From Acidobacteriaceae bacterium (GTDB lineage Bacteria > Acidobacteriota > Terriglobia > Terriglobales > Acidobacteriaceae): DNA of 8,220 bases. Below, one piece after another: positions 1-4,483 of the stretch. Below the pieces are notes generated by a model. That model worked only from the letters and a program-made list of their open reading frames with translations. It was not told the origin of the DNA and ran no database searches. The first letter of the stretch is position 1, and each line of letters begins with the position of its first letter. Location: positions 37,407-45,626 of the forward strand of contig PMCH01000174.1 of NCBI GenBank assembly GCA_003154055.1. The letters run 5' to 3'. A program made the position numbers and the translations under genes.

Positions 1-426
1 GGTGGAGGCGGCGGCGGAACTTCCCCCACGCCGGTGACGGTCTCGGCGGGGTTAACCGCCTCTGGCGTTGACATCAGTGTCACTACGCCTCAGTCCAGTC
101 CTACGCCGAATGCAGAATTTCTGGGAGTCAACCTGGGTTCGGGCGTTGCTTCCACCACGGGCGATACCGTTTCCCGGTCGCAAGGCAGTGCCACCGTCAC
201 CATGTACGGCCTTGGCCTGGCAAACACCATGACGGTAACCATTACGGGTCCGGGTGACATCACCGTCGGCGCGCTTTCCGTGATTACCGCTACGGATGGC
301 ACACCCGGGGTACAGTTCCCCATCACGCTCATCGGTACGACTGCCCTGGGCGCGCGCACGATCGTCATGAAGGACACGAAGGGCGATATCACGACCTTCA
401 CCGGCGGCCTCGAGGTGACTCCATGA
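1..426 (+). CDS. Secreted Ig/IPT-like repeat protein, C-terminal part (5' end outside window)
   Basis: The reading frame is open from the first base, so only the C-terminal ~141 residues are visible and the true start lies upstream. The visible part opens with a run of six glycines and a Thr/Ser/Pro stretch, which looks like a linker. It continues as Thr/Val/Gly-rich sequence with alternating hydrophobic residues and no Cys, typical of extracellular beta-sandwich (Ig-like or IPT/TIG-like) modules. The last ~80 residues look like one such module and end at the stop. No catalytic motif is visible. Its TGA overlaps the ATG of the next gene (ATGA, 423-426), so the two are probably co-translated, and the run continues into a matrixin protease. 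A role as a cell-surface or secreted structural/adhesive protein is inference. The family assignment rests on composition and strand pattern only. Confidence 0.75.
   Translation, partial: GGGGGGTSPTPVTVSAGLTASGVDISVTTPQSSPTPNAEFLGVNLGSGVASTTGDTVSRSQGSATVTMYGLGLANTMTVTITGPGDITVGALSVITATDGTPGVQFPITLIGTTALGARTIVMKDTKGDITTFTGGLEVTP
412..418 (+). promoter_or_regulatory. Strong Shine-Dalgarno for the 180-residue secreted protein
   Basis: GAGGTGA is a seven-base match to the consensus complementary to the 16S rRNA 3' end. The GAGG core ends 7 nt before the ATG at 423. It lies inside the 3' end of the upstream gene. The overlapping downstream start therefore has its own ribosome site as well as possible coupling, which fixes the start at 423. 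Confidence 0.75.
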
Positions 427-965
427 AGCGCCTTTCCGTTTTTCTACTTGCTCTTGCGCTGCCCGTCGTACTGTGTGCGACCACCGTGATTCCGATGGGC
501 GTTGAAAAAATGGCCAGCGTCTCGACTCACATCGTGGAAGGGCGCGCGGTCAAAAGTGTCGCGCAGTGGAATGCGGAGCATACGCTGATCCTCACCTACA
601 CGCAGTTTGAAGTAACTCGGACTCTCAAGGGCCAGGTGCCTGCGACGTTCATGGTCCGCCAGCTCGGGGGAACCGTCGACGGCATCACCCAGAAAGTTGC
701 CGGCGTGCGCCACTGGCGTCCAGGAGAGGAAGCGCTCCTTTTCCTGCAACCCAGTTCGATCGCGGATGGAGCGCTCGTCGTGACCGGACTGATGCAGGGT
801 AATTTCCTGATGCGGCATACGCCCCAGGGACAGACTTTCGTCTCGAACGGAATGCCCGAGGCTTCCCAGTATCAGGCCGCGTCCGGTGAAGTGACCGGCT
901 ACCGCGGTAGCAACCTGCGCCTGAAAGATCTCGAGTCGCGCATCCAGAAGGCGGTGCAGAAGTGA
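423..965 (+). CDS. Secreted protein of unknown family, between an Ig-like protein and a matrixin protease
   Basis: I do not recognise a named family. The 180-residue product has a clear Sec signal peptide: basic MKR, then a hydrophobic Leu/Val/Ala core ending near residues 18-20. Cys19 follows Leu18, which is not a lipobox, so it is probably not a lipoprotein. Mature residues ~30-125 show a beta-rich pattern: a 'VEGRAV' strand, an 'ILTYTQFEVTRTLKG' strand pair, a Gly-Gly turn, and 'GEEALLFLQ' near residues 102-110. This resembles the small OB-fold/NTR-like layout, but that is a resemblance and not an assignment. The C-terminus is polar and probably helical. The start is set by an excellent Shine-Dalgarno and overlaps the preceding stop by 4 bp. 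Its own stop overlaps the GTG of the metalloprotease (962-965). Tight coupling suggests a function tied to the protease, for example an exported partner or modulator (inference). Confidence 0.85.
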   Translation: MKRLSVFLLALALPVVLCATTVIPMGVEKMASVSTHIVEGRAVKSVAQWNAEHTLILTYTQFEVTRTLKGQVPATFMVRQLGGTVDGITQKVAGVRHWRPGEEALLFLQPSSIADGALVVTGLMQGNFLMRHTPQGQTFVSNGMPEASQYQAASGEVTGYRGSNLRLKDLESRIQKAVQK

Positions 966-1939
966 AGACCCAACGCGTCAAATTATCAGCGGTATTCATG
1001 GCCGCAGCGATGGCTGCATTCGCCCTGCTGCATGCCTTGCCCGCCCACTCTTACTTGCCCATGGGCGATGGCTCGGGTGGCGTGTTCGTGTCCGCGCATT
1101 GGCAAAGCACTCCAATTCCGATTGAAATTAGCACGAACGTATCGGCAGTTGGAACGAAGCTACAGGGCAGCACGAGTTTCCAGACGGTCATTCAGAACTC
1201 GCTCAACAGCTGGAACCAAGCTCCCAATTTCCAGACTCCCCTGGGAACGGTTACAACCAGCACGGCCCAGGCGCCGGATGGCACCAACCTGATCTGTTTT
1301 TGCACCTCCGGAGTCGTCTTCAACCAGAACGATGGGACCCTGGCGCTCACGGTCACCCAATTTTCCGGCTCCCAGATTACTGGAGCGAATATTTTCTTTA
1401 ACCCCAATCCCACGGGCGTATGTTTTATCACTGACAGCAACGCTTCCTGTGCGAACGGCACCGATTTCGCCCAGGACCTCCAAACCGTCGCGACCCACGA
1501 ACTTGGGCATTTCATCGGACTCGACCACTCGGCAGTGGTCCGCGCCACCATGTACCCCTTTGCTCCGGCGAAAGAAACGCAACTGAGCTGGGATGATGTG
1601 GCGGGAGCTTCACTGCTCTATCCCAAAGCAGCACTCGACGTCGGAACAGGAGGGATCTCGGGCACGATCTCGAAAACCGGAGCGGTATTTGGCGCGCACG
1701 TGTTCGCGAATCCAACGGGCAGCAACAACCCGTTCGGCGCTTTCCCCAGCATTCGCAAGACGCCGATTGGAACCCTCAGCGATTTGAGCGGCAACTACAC
1801 TATCATCGGATTGCCGCCCGACGACTACGTGGTGTACGCCGAGCCCCTCGATGGTCCTGTGCTGGATGGGAACGTGGCGTGGGCCCAGGATTTCGGCCAG
1901 GGATCGGTGATGACGGACTTCACTACGCGCTTTCATTGA
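962..1939 (+). CDS. Secreted matrixin-type zinc metalloprotease with C-terminal carboxypeptidase-regulatory-like domain
   Basis: The 325-residue product starts at GTG, overlapping the upstream stop by 4 bp (GTGA). A signal peptide covers about residues 1-30. The catalytic domain begins almost at once (HWQSTPIPIEI, from about residue 46), so no propeptide is evident. The zinc site is HELGHFIGLDH: H179, E180, H183 and H189 fit HExxHxxGxxH of matrixins/metzincins. The Met-turn is M197 in 'ATMYP', followed by 'LSWDDVAGASLLYP' (209-221), which is typical after the matrixin site. Cysteines at 112, 114, 154 and 163 could form disulfides. Residues ~230-325 ('GGISGTI', 'LSDLSGNYTIIGLPPDDYVVYAEP') match a carboxypeptidase regulatory-like (transthyretin-like) beta-sandwich, probably for substrate or surface binding. 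It should hydrolyse peptide bonds outside the cytoplasm; the substrate is unknown. It is the last gene of a three-gene co-translated run and is followed by a terminator hairpin. Confidence 0.93.
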   Translation: MKTQRVKLSAVFMAAAMAAFALLHALPAHSYLPMGDGSGGVFVSAHWQSTPIPIEISTNVSAVGTKLQGSTSFQTVIQNSLNSWNQAPNFQTPLGTVTTSTAQAPDGTNLICFCTSGVVFNQNDGTLALTVTQFSGSQITGANIFFNPNPTGVCFITDSNASCANGTDFAQDLQTVATHELGHFIGLDHSAVVRATMYPFAPAKETQLSWDDVAGASLLYPKAALDVGTGGISGTISKTGAVFGAHVFANPTGSNNPFGAFPSIRKTPIGTLSDLSGNYTIIGLPPDDYVVYAEPLDGPVLDGNVAWAQDFGQGSVMTDFTTRFH

Positions 1940-1960
1940 GGAAGGCGCAGACCAGATAGG

Positions 1961-1982
1961 AGACGCGGCCAGCCGCGTCTTT
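1961..1982. terminator. Hairpin terminator between convergent genes
   Basis: AGACGCGG and CCGCGTCT form a perfect 8-bp stem around the loop CCAG. The plus strand continues TT after the closing T, then AA. It lies 21 bp after the metalloprotease stop and just before the stop of the convergent lipoprotein gene. The short T run makes it a modest intrinsic terminator for the plus strand. It has no T run on the minus strand. Confidence 0.65.
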
Positions 1983-1987
1983 AACCG

Positions 1988-2446
1988 CTAGGGCTGATCA
2001 GGGTGGGTGACGCTGTGGGCGATCACCATCCAGCCAGACTTCTGCTGCTGCCAGACCGTCATCATGTGCTGCGGCGCCGAGGGGAGCGGTTGGGTGCCGG
2101 CCGTCCCATTCAGACTGATCGTGTAGGTCACCACAAACGTCGTGGTGTTCAGTTCCGTCCTCAGGTCGCCGATCGAGAAGTCATTCAATTTCCACTGGCG
2201 GTACTGGTCGAGCGCGGCCGCGCGATCGATGATCCCGGCGGGCGTCACGCCGGCATAATTCGAGGCCAGCACCCGTTCGATTTCGACCCAGTTTCCCGCC
2301 TTGATTTCCTTCCAGAACATACGCTCCATGCTCTCTCCGCCGGTTGCTTCGGCGAAGGTCCGCGCGGGACGTTCCTTGCCAATAGTGCAGCCGAGAGTAA
2401 TCCCCAGAAGAACGACAAGCGGAATTGTAACCAGCCTCGTACGCAT
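1988..2446 (-). CDS. Probable lipoprotein with NTF2-like (SnoaL/DUF4440-type) domain
   Basis: From the ATG at 2446 the product is 152 residues. Residues 1-19 form a compact signal peptide (MRTR, then a Leu/Val/Ile core) ending TLG-Cys20. The lipobox is imperfect, with Leu at -2, so lipidation is likely but not certain. Residues ~38-148 look like a DUF4440/NTF2-like alpha+beta cone: an opening helix 'MERMFWKEIKAGNWVEIERVL', then 'NYAGVTPAG', a Tyr/Trp helix, and paired strands ending 'MMTVWQQQKSGWMVIAHSVT'. This fold binds small hydrophobic ligands or acts as a polyketide-cyclase-like enzyme; many members have no known activity, and none is claimed here. Start choice: ATG 2446 gives a normal-length signal peptide and has TACAAT 7 nt upstream. 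An in-frame ATG at 2482 has GGAGG upstream but adds 12 residues to the signal peptide. The gene is convergent with the metalloprotease and divergent from the RlpA operon. Confidence 0.85.
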   Translation of the reverse strand: MRTRLVTIPLVVLLGITLGCTIGKERPARTFAEATGGESMERMFWKEIKAGNWVEIERVLASNYAGVTPAGIIDRAAALDQYRQWKLNDFSIGDLRTELNTTTFVVTYTISLNGTAGTQPLPSAPQHMMTVWQQQKSGWMVIAHSVTHPDQP

Positions 2447-2453
2447 GCCCGTG

Positions 2454-2459
2454 ATTGTA
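2454..2459 (-). promoter_or_regulatory. TACAAT -10 box directly before the lipoprotein ATG (possible leaderless promoter)
   Basis: On the minus strand TACAAT (5 of 6 matches to TATAAT) ends 7 nt before the ATG at 2446. That would place the transcription start at or next to the start codon. The bases between show no Shine-Dalgarno. No good -35 hexamer is seen at 16-18 bp. If the upstream ATG (2482) is the real start, this box lies inside the gene and is coincidence. Confidence 0.4.
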
Positions 2460-2482
2460 CCGTGACCTTGCCGGGCATTCAT

Positions 2483-2500
2483 CTCCCCTCCGGTGGGGAG
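2483..2500. repeat. Perfect CTCCCC/GGGGAG inverted repeat in the divergent intergenic region
   Basis: CTCCCC (2483-2488) and GGGGAG (2495-2500) are a perfect 6-bp inverted repeat around TCCGGT, whose CCGG core is itself symmetric. It lies between the divergent lipoprotein and RlpA-operon promoters. On the minus strand it directly precedes the alternative ATG at 2482 and contains that start's GGAGG, so in RNA it would hide that ribosome site. It could be an operator or simply the ribosome-site context; both readings are inference. Confidence 0.35.
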
Positions 2501-2522
2501 GTAGTGGAGCAGGTTCGCCCGG

Positions 2523-2551
2523 TTGACCGCGATACCTGACCCGCCGATAAT
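2523..2551 (+). promoter_or_regulatory. Sigma70-type promoter for the 75-residue protein / RlpA operon
   Basis: TTGACC (2523-2528, 5 of 6 matches to TTGACA) and GATAAT (2546-2551, 5 of 6 to TATAAT) are separated by exactly 17 bp. The expected start site near 2558 leaves a leader of about 53 nt before the ATG at 2611. This is the best-formed promoter I can see in the window. It also argues against extending the RlpA frame upstream, because the extended ORF would begin inside the promoter. Confidence 0.72.
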
Positions 2552-2610
2552 TGAAGGGCATCTGGCGCCGCGACAACGCGTGACCATCAAGCCATTCTGG
2601 CGGAATACGC

Positions 2611-2838
2611 ATGACCGAATTCGACCGCAAAGTGGAAGAGGCTTCCGTGCGCTTCAATCGTTCGGTGGCAAATATCGCCGAGACCCTGGAGAAGGAAACC
2701 GCCAGCCTGGTGGTGTACCTCAACGACGAAGTGGTCCCGGCGGTGCGGTCCCATTCCTCGAAAGCCTTGCGGACGGCGGCCGGAAAGCTCTCCGAGTTTG
2801 CCGACTTTCTGGAATCGCAACACGGCAAAAATCAGTGA
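2611..2838 (+). CDS. Small helical protein of unknown function, co-translated with RlpA
   Basis: The 75-residue product has no signal peptide, membrane segment or Cys. Nearly the whole length reads as amphipathic helix: hydrophobic residues recur every 3-4 positions through 'FNRSVANIAETLEKETASLVVYLNDEVVPAVRSHSSKALRTAAGKLSEFADFL'. One break is possible near Pro43. The composition fits a helical hairpin or small coiled coil and is probably cytoplasmic. CGGA, 6 nt before the ATG, is a weak Shine-Dalgarno. It is the first gene after a good promoter, and its TGA overlaps the GTG of the rlpA-like gene (GTGA, 2835-2838). Coupling suggests a role in envelope or septal biology (inference). I do not recognise the family. 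Confidence 0.8.
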   Translation: MTEFDRKVEEASVRFNRSVANIAETLEKETASLVVYLNDEVVPAVRSHSSKALRTAAGKLSEFADFLESQHGKNQ

Positions 2839-3626
2839 CCTATCCGTCCTTCCGCGAGCCCCGGAGCGTGCGCTTGGCACTTCCCTTCCTGCTGGTTGTT
2901 TTGGCCGTGCTGTTGAGCGCATGTGGCGGGCACAAGCAAGCGCGGGTGCAGGTTCCGCCGCCACCCTCGATTTCGCAACCTCCTGCTCCGTCCGCGCCCA
3001 CGACAGCCACGCCTGAAACCCCGCCGGCGGAAGATGCCAAAGAAGATGAAAAAATCGAAGTTCCCGCGGGCGCGAAAGCCGTCTTCGAGGAAACCGGAAT
3101 GTCGAGCTGGTACGGAGCGCCCTATCACAACCGCCGCGGATCGAACGGCGAGGTTTATAACATGCACGCCATGACGGCCGCGCACCGGACGCTGCCCCTG
3201 GGCTCGATCGTGCGGGTGACGAATGTGAAGACCGGCCACTCCGCCATCGTGCGGATCACCGATCGTGGTCCCTTTGTGGAAGGGCGTATTCTCGACCTTT
3301 CTTTGGCGGCTGCCAAGGCGGTGGATATCTACCAGCCGGGAGTGGCTCGGGTGCATCTGGAAGTCTTGCGAACTCCGGCTCCCCTTGAGGCCGGCGGGCG
3401 CTGGGCCGTCCAGATCGGTTCTTTTTCGGACGAGAAAGGCGCCCGCGAGTTAGTGGACCACCTGCAGCGGCGTTATCACACCGCGAAGGTGCTGCACTTT
3501 TCGAGCCCCACCGGCGACTGGTGGGTCCGGATCCGGGTACTGGATGACGATCGCGGGCGCGCCGAGACTCTGGCCCGTGAAACAGCCACCGAGGAAGGTT
3601 CAGTTTTTCTCGTCCGGCTCGACTAG
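2835..3626 (+). CDS. rlpA: RlpA-family septal-ring lipoprotein / putative lytic transglycosylase (DPBB + SPOR)
   Basis: From the GTG overlapping the previous stop the product is 263 residues. A signal peptide ends at the lipobox LSAC with Cys30, so it should be a lipoprotein. Residues ~41-66 are a Pro/Ala/Thr-rich tether, followed by a short acidic-basic stretch. Residues ~87-178 are the RlpA double-psi beta-barrel: 'SSWYGAPYHNRRGSNGEVYN', 'AMTAAHRTLPLGSIVRVTN', 'VRITDRGPF' and 'GRILDLS'. His117 (HRTLP) and Asp143 (DRGP) are the conserved pair linked to glycan cleavage in Pseudomonas aeruginosa RlpA. Residues ~187-263 form a SPOR domain ('WAVQIGSF', 'WWVRIRV', ending 'SVFLVRLD'), which binds denuded septal peptidoglycan. 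Expected role: cleavage of stem-peptide-free glycan strands and daughter-cell separation. At 263 residues it is shorter than the E. coli and P. aeruginosa proteins. GTG was chosen because upstream codons run through the promoter and the 75-residue gene; translation is probably coupled, as no Shine-Dalgarno is seen. Confidence 0.93.
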   Translation: MTYPSFREPRSVRLALPFLLVVLAVLLSACGGHKQARVQVPPPPSISQPPAPSAPTTATPETPPAEDAKEDEKIEVPAGAKAVFEETGMSSWYGAPYHNRRGSNGEVYNMHAMTAAHRTLPLGSIVRVTNVKTGHSAIVRITDRGPFVEGRILDLSLAAAKAVDIYQPGVARVHLEVLRTPAPLEAGGRWAVQIGSFSDEKGARELVDHLQRRYHTAKVLHFSSPTGDWWVRIRVLDDDRGRAETLARETATEEGSVFLVRLD

Positions 3627-3632
3627 GCGCTC

Positions 3633-3660
3633 GCGCAACATGCGGCCCTCGCTGTTGCGC
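3633..3660 (+). terminator. Hairpin after rlpA, possible weak terminator
   Basis: GCGCAACA (3633-3640) and TGTTGCGC (3653-3660) form a perfect 8-bp stem around a 12-nt loop. It begins 7 nt after the rlpA stop. It is followed by TCTCTCC rather than a T run, so it may be a Rho-dependent, 3'-protecting or weak terminator structure. Confidence 0.45.
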
Positions 3661-3723
3661 TCTCTCCATTTCTAGGTTGGCCAGCCATTCACTTCAGTGA
3701 TAGTGTTTTGTTATTCGCATAGG

Positions 3724-3773
3724 GCCTCGATTTTCCCTGGTTGCATGCTTCGGATCCAGCATCTCAGGGAGGC
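3724..3773 (+). promoter_or_regulatory. Foldable 5' leader of the HIT gene overlapping a Shine-Dalgarno
   Basis: CCCTG (3735-3739) pairs with CAGGG (3765-3769), and inside it ATGCT (3745-3749) pairs with AGCAT (3758-3762) around an 8-nt loop. GCCT (3724-3727) can also pair with AGGC (3770-3773) across a 7-nt bulge. The right arm covers GGAGG (3768-3772), one of two purine-rich sites before the ATG. The second, GGAG at 3774-3777, stays free. This may be a translational control structure; no riboswitch class is recognised. Confidence 0.3.
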
Positions 3774-3777
3774 GGAG
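3774..3777 (+). promoter_or_regulatory. Shine-Dalgarno of the HIT-family gene
   Basis: GGAG ends 7 nt before the ATG at 3785, an ordinary spacing. A longer GGAGG at 3768-3772 is 12 nt away. Together they support 3785 as the start. Confidence 0.6.
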
Positions 3778-3784
3778 TTTACAA

Positions 3785-4126
3785 ATGTCCGAGTGTCTAT
3801 TCTGCCGCATCGTGAGCGGAGATGTCCCGTCCAGGAAAGTGTACGAAGACGAGCACACCTTCGCCTTTGAAGACATCAATCCTCAAGGCCCAACCCACGT
3901 GCTCGTGATCCCCAAGAAGCACATCGCCGGGCTGAAAGAAGCCAAGGCGGAAGACGCCGAACTGCTGGGCCGCTGCCAACTCGCCGCCGCGCAGATTGCA
4001 CGCCAGCGTTCGATTGAAGATGGATATCGTACCGTGCTGAACGTTGGCCCGCGCGCGGGACAATCCGTATTTCACATGCACGTGCACCTGATTGGCGGCC
4101 GCAACCTGCAGTGGCCGCCGGGGTGA
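3785..4126 (+). CDS. HIT-family (HINT-like) purine nucleotide phosphoramidase/hydrolase
   Basis: The 113-residue product is close to full length for HINT-branch proteins. The histidine triad is HMHVH at residues 97-101 (H97, H99, H101) followed by LIGGRNLQWPPG, the typical HINT C-terminus. The N-terminus 'CLFCRIVSGDVPSRKVYED' carries Cys4 and Cys7. With His46 ('PKKHI') and a triad histidine these could form the structural zinc site seen in some bacterial members. 'TFAFEDINPQGPTHVLVIPKKHI' is the family's second strong block. Members act in the cytoplasm on adenosine phosphoramidates and acyl-adenylates through a nucleotidyl-His intermediate (second His of the triad, here H99). The physiological substrate is usually unknown. 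The gene stands alone, with its own leader and a hairpin-forming repeat downstream. Family call is secure; the precise substrate is not. Confidence 0.95.
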   Translation: MSECLFCRIVSGDVPSRKVYEDEHTFAFEDINPQGPTHVLVIPKKHIAGLKEAKAEDAELLGRCQLAAAQIARQRSIEDGYRTVLNVGPRAGQSVFHMHVHLIGGRNLQWPPG

Positions 4127-4131
4127 AAGCG

Positions 4132-4213
4132 GTAGCCCGTAGCCGGTAGTCAGTAGCCAGCAGTTGCTGCGCGCAGTTTTTCCACTGACTACTGACTACT
4201 AGCTACCGGCTAC
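4132..4213. repeat. Inverted pair of GTAG-heptamer repeat arrays forming a long hairpin
   Basis: The left arm (4132-4159) is four tandem heptamers: GTAGCCC, GTAGCCG, GTAGTCA, GTAGCCA. The right arm, read on the minus strand from 4213, is GTAGCCG, GTAGCTA, GTAGTCA, GTAGTCA. The 32-nt arms (4132-4163 and 4182-4213) align with 6 mismatches, several of which can be G-U pairs in RNA. The 18-nt loop contains the palindrome CTGCGCGCAG (4167-4176) followed by five T (4177-4181). The element fills most of the gap between the HIT gene and the next gene and codes for nothing. It could terminate or stabilise transcripts, or be a dispersed REP-like element (inference). Confidence 0.8.
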
Positions 4214-4237
4214 CTTCGCTCTCTTTTCCGCTTAGCT

Positions 4238-4243
4238 TACAAT
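4238..4243 (+). promoter_or_regulatory. TACAAT -10 box directly before the 66-residue gene (possible leaderless promoter)
   Basis: TACAAT ends 6 nt before the ATG at 4250, so the predicted transcription start coincides with the A of the start codon. No Shine-Dalgarno exists upstream of this ATG. The best -35 candidate at 17 bp, TTCGCT (4215-4220), matches only 3 of 6. The geometry is nearly the same as before the lipoprotein gene at 2446. Confidence 0.5.
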
Positions 4244-4249
4244 CTGGCT

Positions 4250-4450
4250 ATGGCAAATTTGACCCTGGTGTATGGCCTGCGCCTGCTTCCGGCGGAGGAA
4301 GTGGCCGAGGTGGGCGACGCCACGCTTAAGCTGAAAAATGGCCGCGAGGCCCACGTCACCATGCACGTGCTCGAAGGCAGCAAGGACGACATTGAGAAGG
4401 AGCTGAAGACCAGCCTGGACGCGTTCTTCGACTTCTATCCTGAGATCTAA
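4250..4450 (+). CDS. Small conserved-looking cytoplasmic protein of unknown function
   Basis: The 66-residue product has no signal peptide, membrane helix or Cys. The pattern suggests strand ('NLTLVYGLRLL'), a short acidic helix, a strand hairpin ('ATLKLKNGREAHVTMHVLEG') and a C-terminal amphipathic helix ('DDIEKELKTSLDAFFDFYPEI'), i.e. a compact alpha/beta unit with acidic character. Codon use looks like the neighbours' (many G/C third positions), which supports a real gene. The ATG has no Shine-Dalgarno but sits 6 nt after TACAAT. The phosphatase gene starts 33 nt after its stop, so the two are probably co-transcribed, and a signalling-related role is possible but unproven. I do not recognise the family. 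Confidence 0.8.
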   Translation: MANLTLVYGLRLLPAEEVAEVGDATLKLKNGREAHVTMHVLEGSKDDIEKELKTSLDAFFDFYPEI

Positions 4451-4483
4451 TGATGCGGGAGCCGCTCTAAAGTCAGCGCCGGT

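Noticed and set aside
1160..1582. Long minus-strand frame inside the metalloprotease gene
   Set aside because: It is antisense to a gene with a clear zinc motif, and the translation shows no recognisable domain. It is a GC-rich shadow frame.
2447..2590. N-terminal extension of the NTF2-like lipoprotein to the ATG at 2590
   Set aside because: It would bury the signal peptide about 48 residues into the protein and overlap the opposite-strand promoter.
2523..2834. N-terminal extension of RlpA by 104 residues
   Set aside because: The extension would start inside the -35 box and read through the 75-residue gene in another frame. The GTG at 2835 gives a normal lipoprotein signal peptide and a 4-bp overlap.
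3677..3704. Possible promoter TTGGCC-16-GATAGT upstream of the HIT gene
   Set aside because: Each box matches only 4 of 6 positions and the spacing is 16 bp, which is not distinguishable from chance without expression data.
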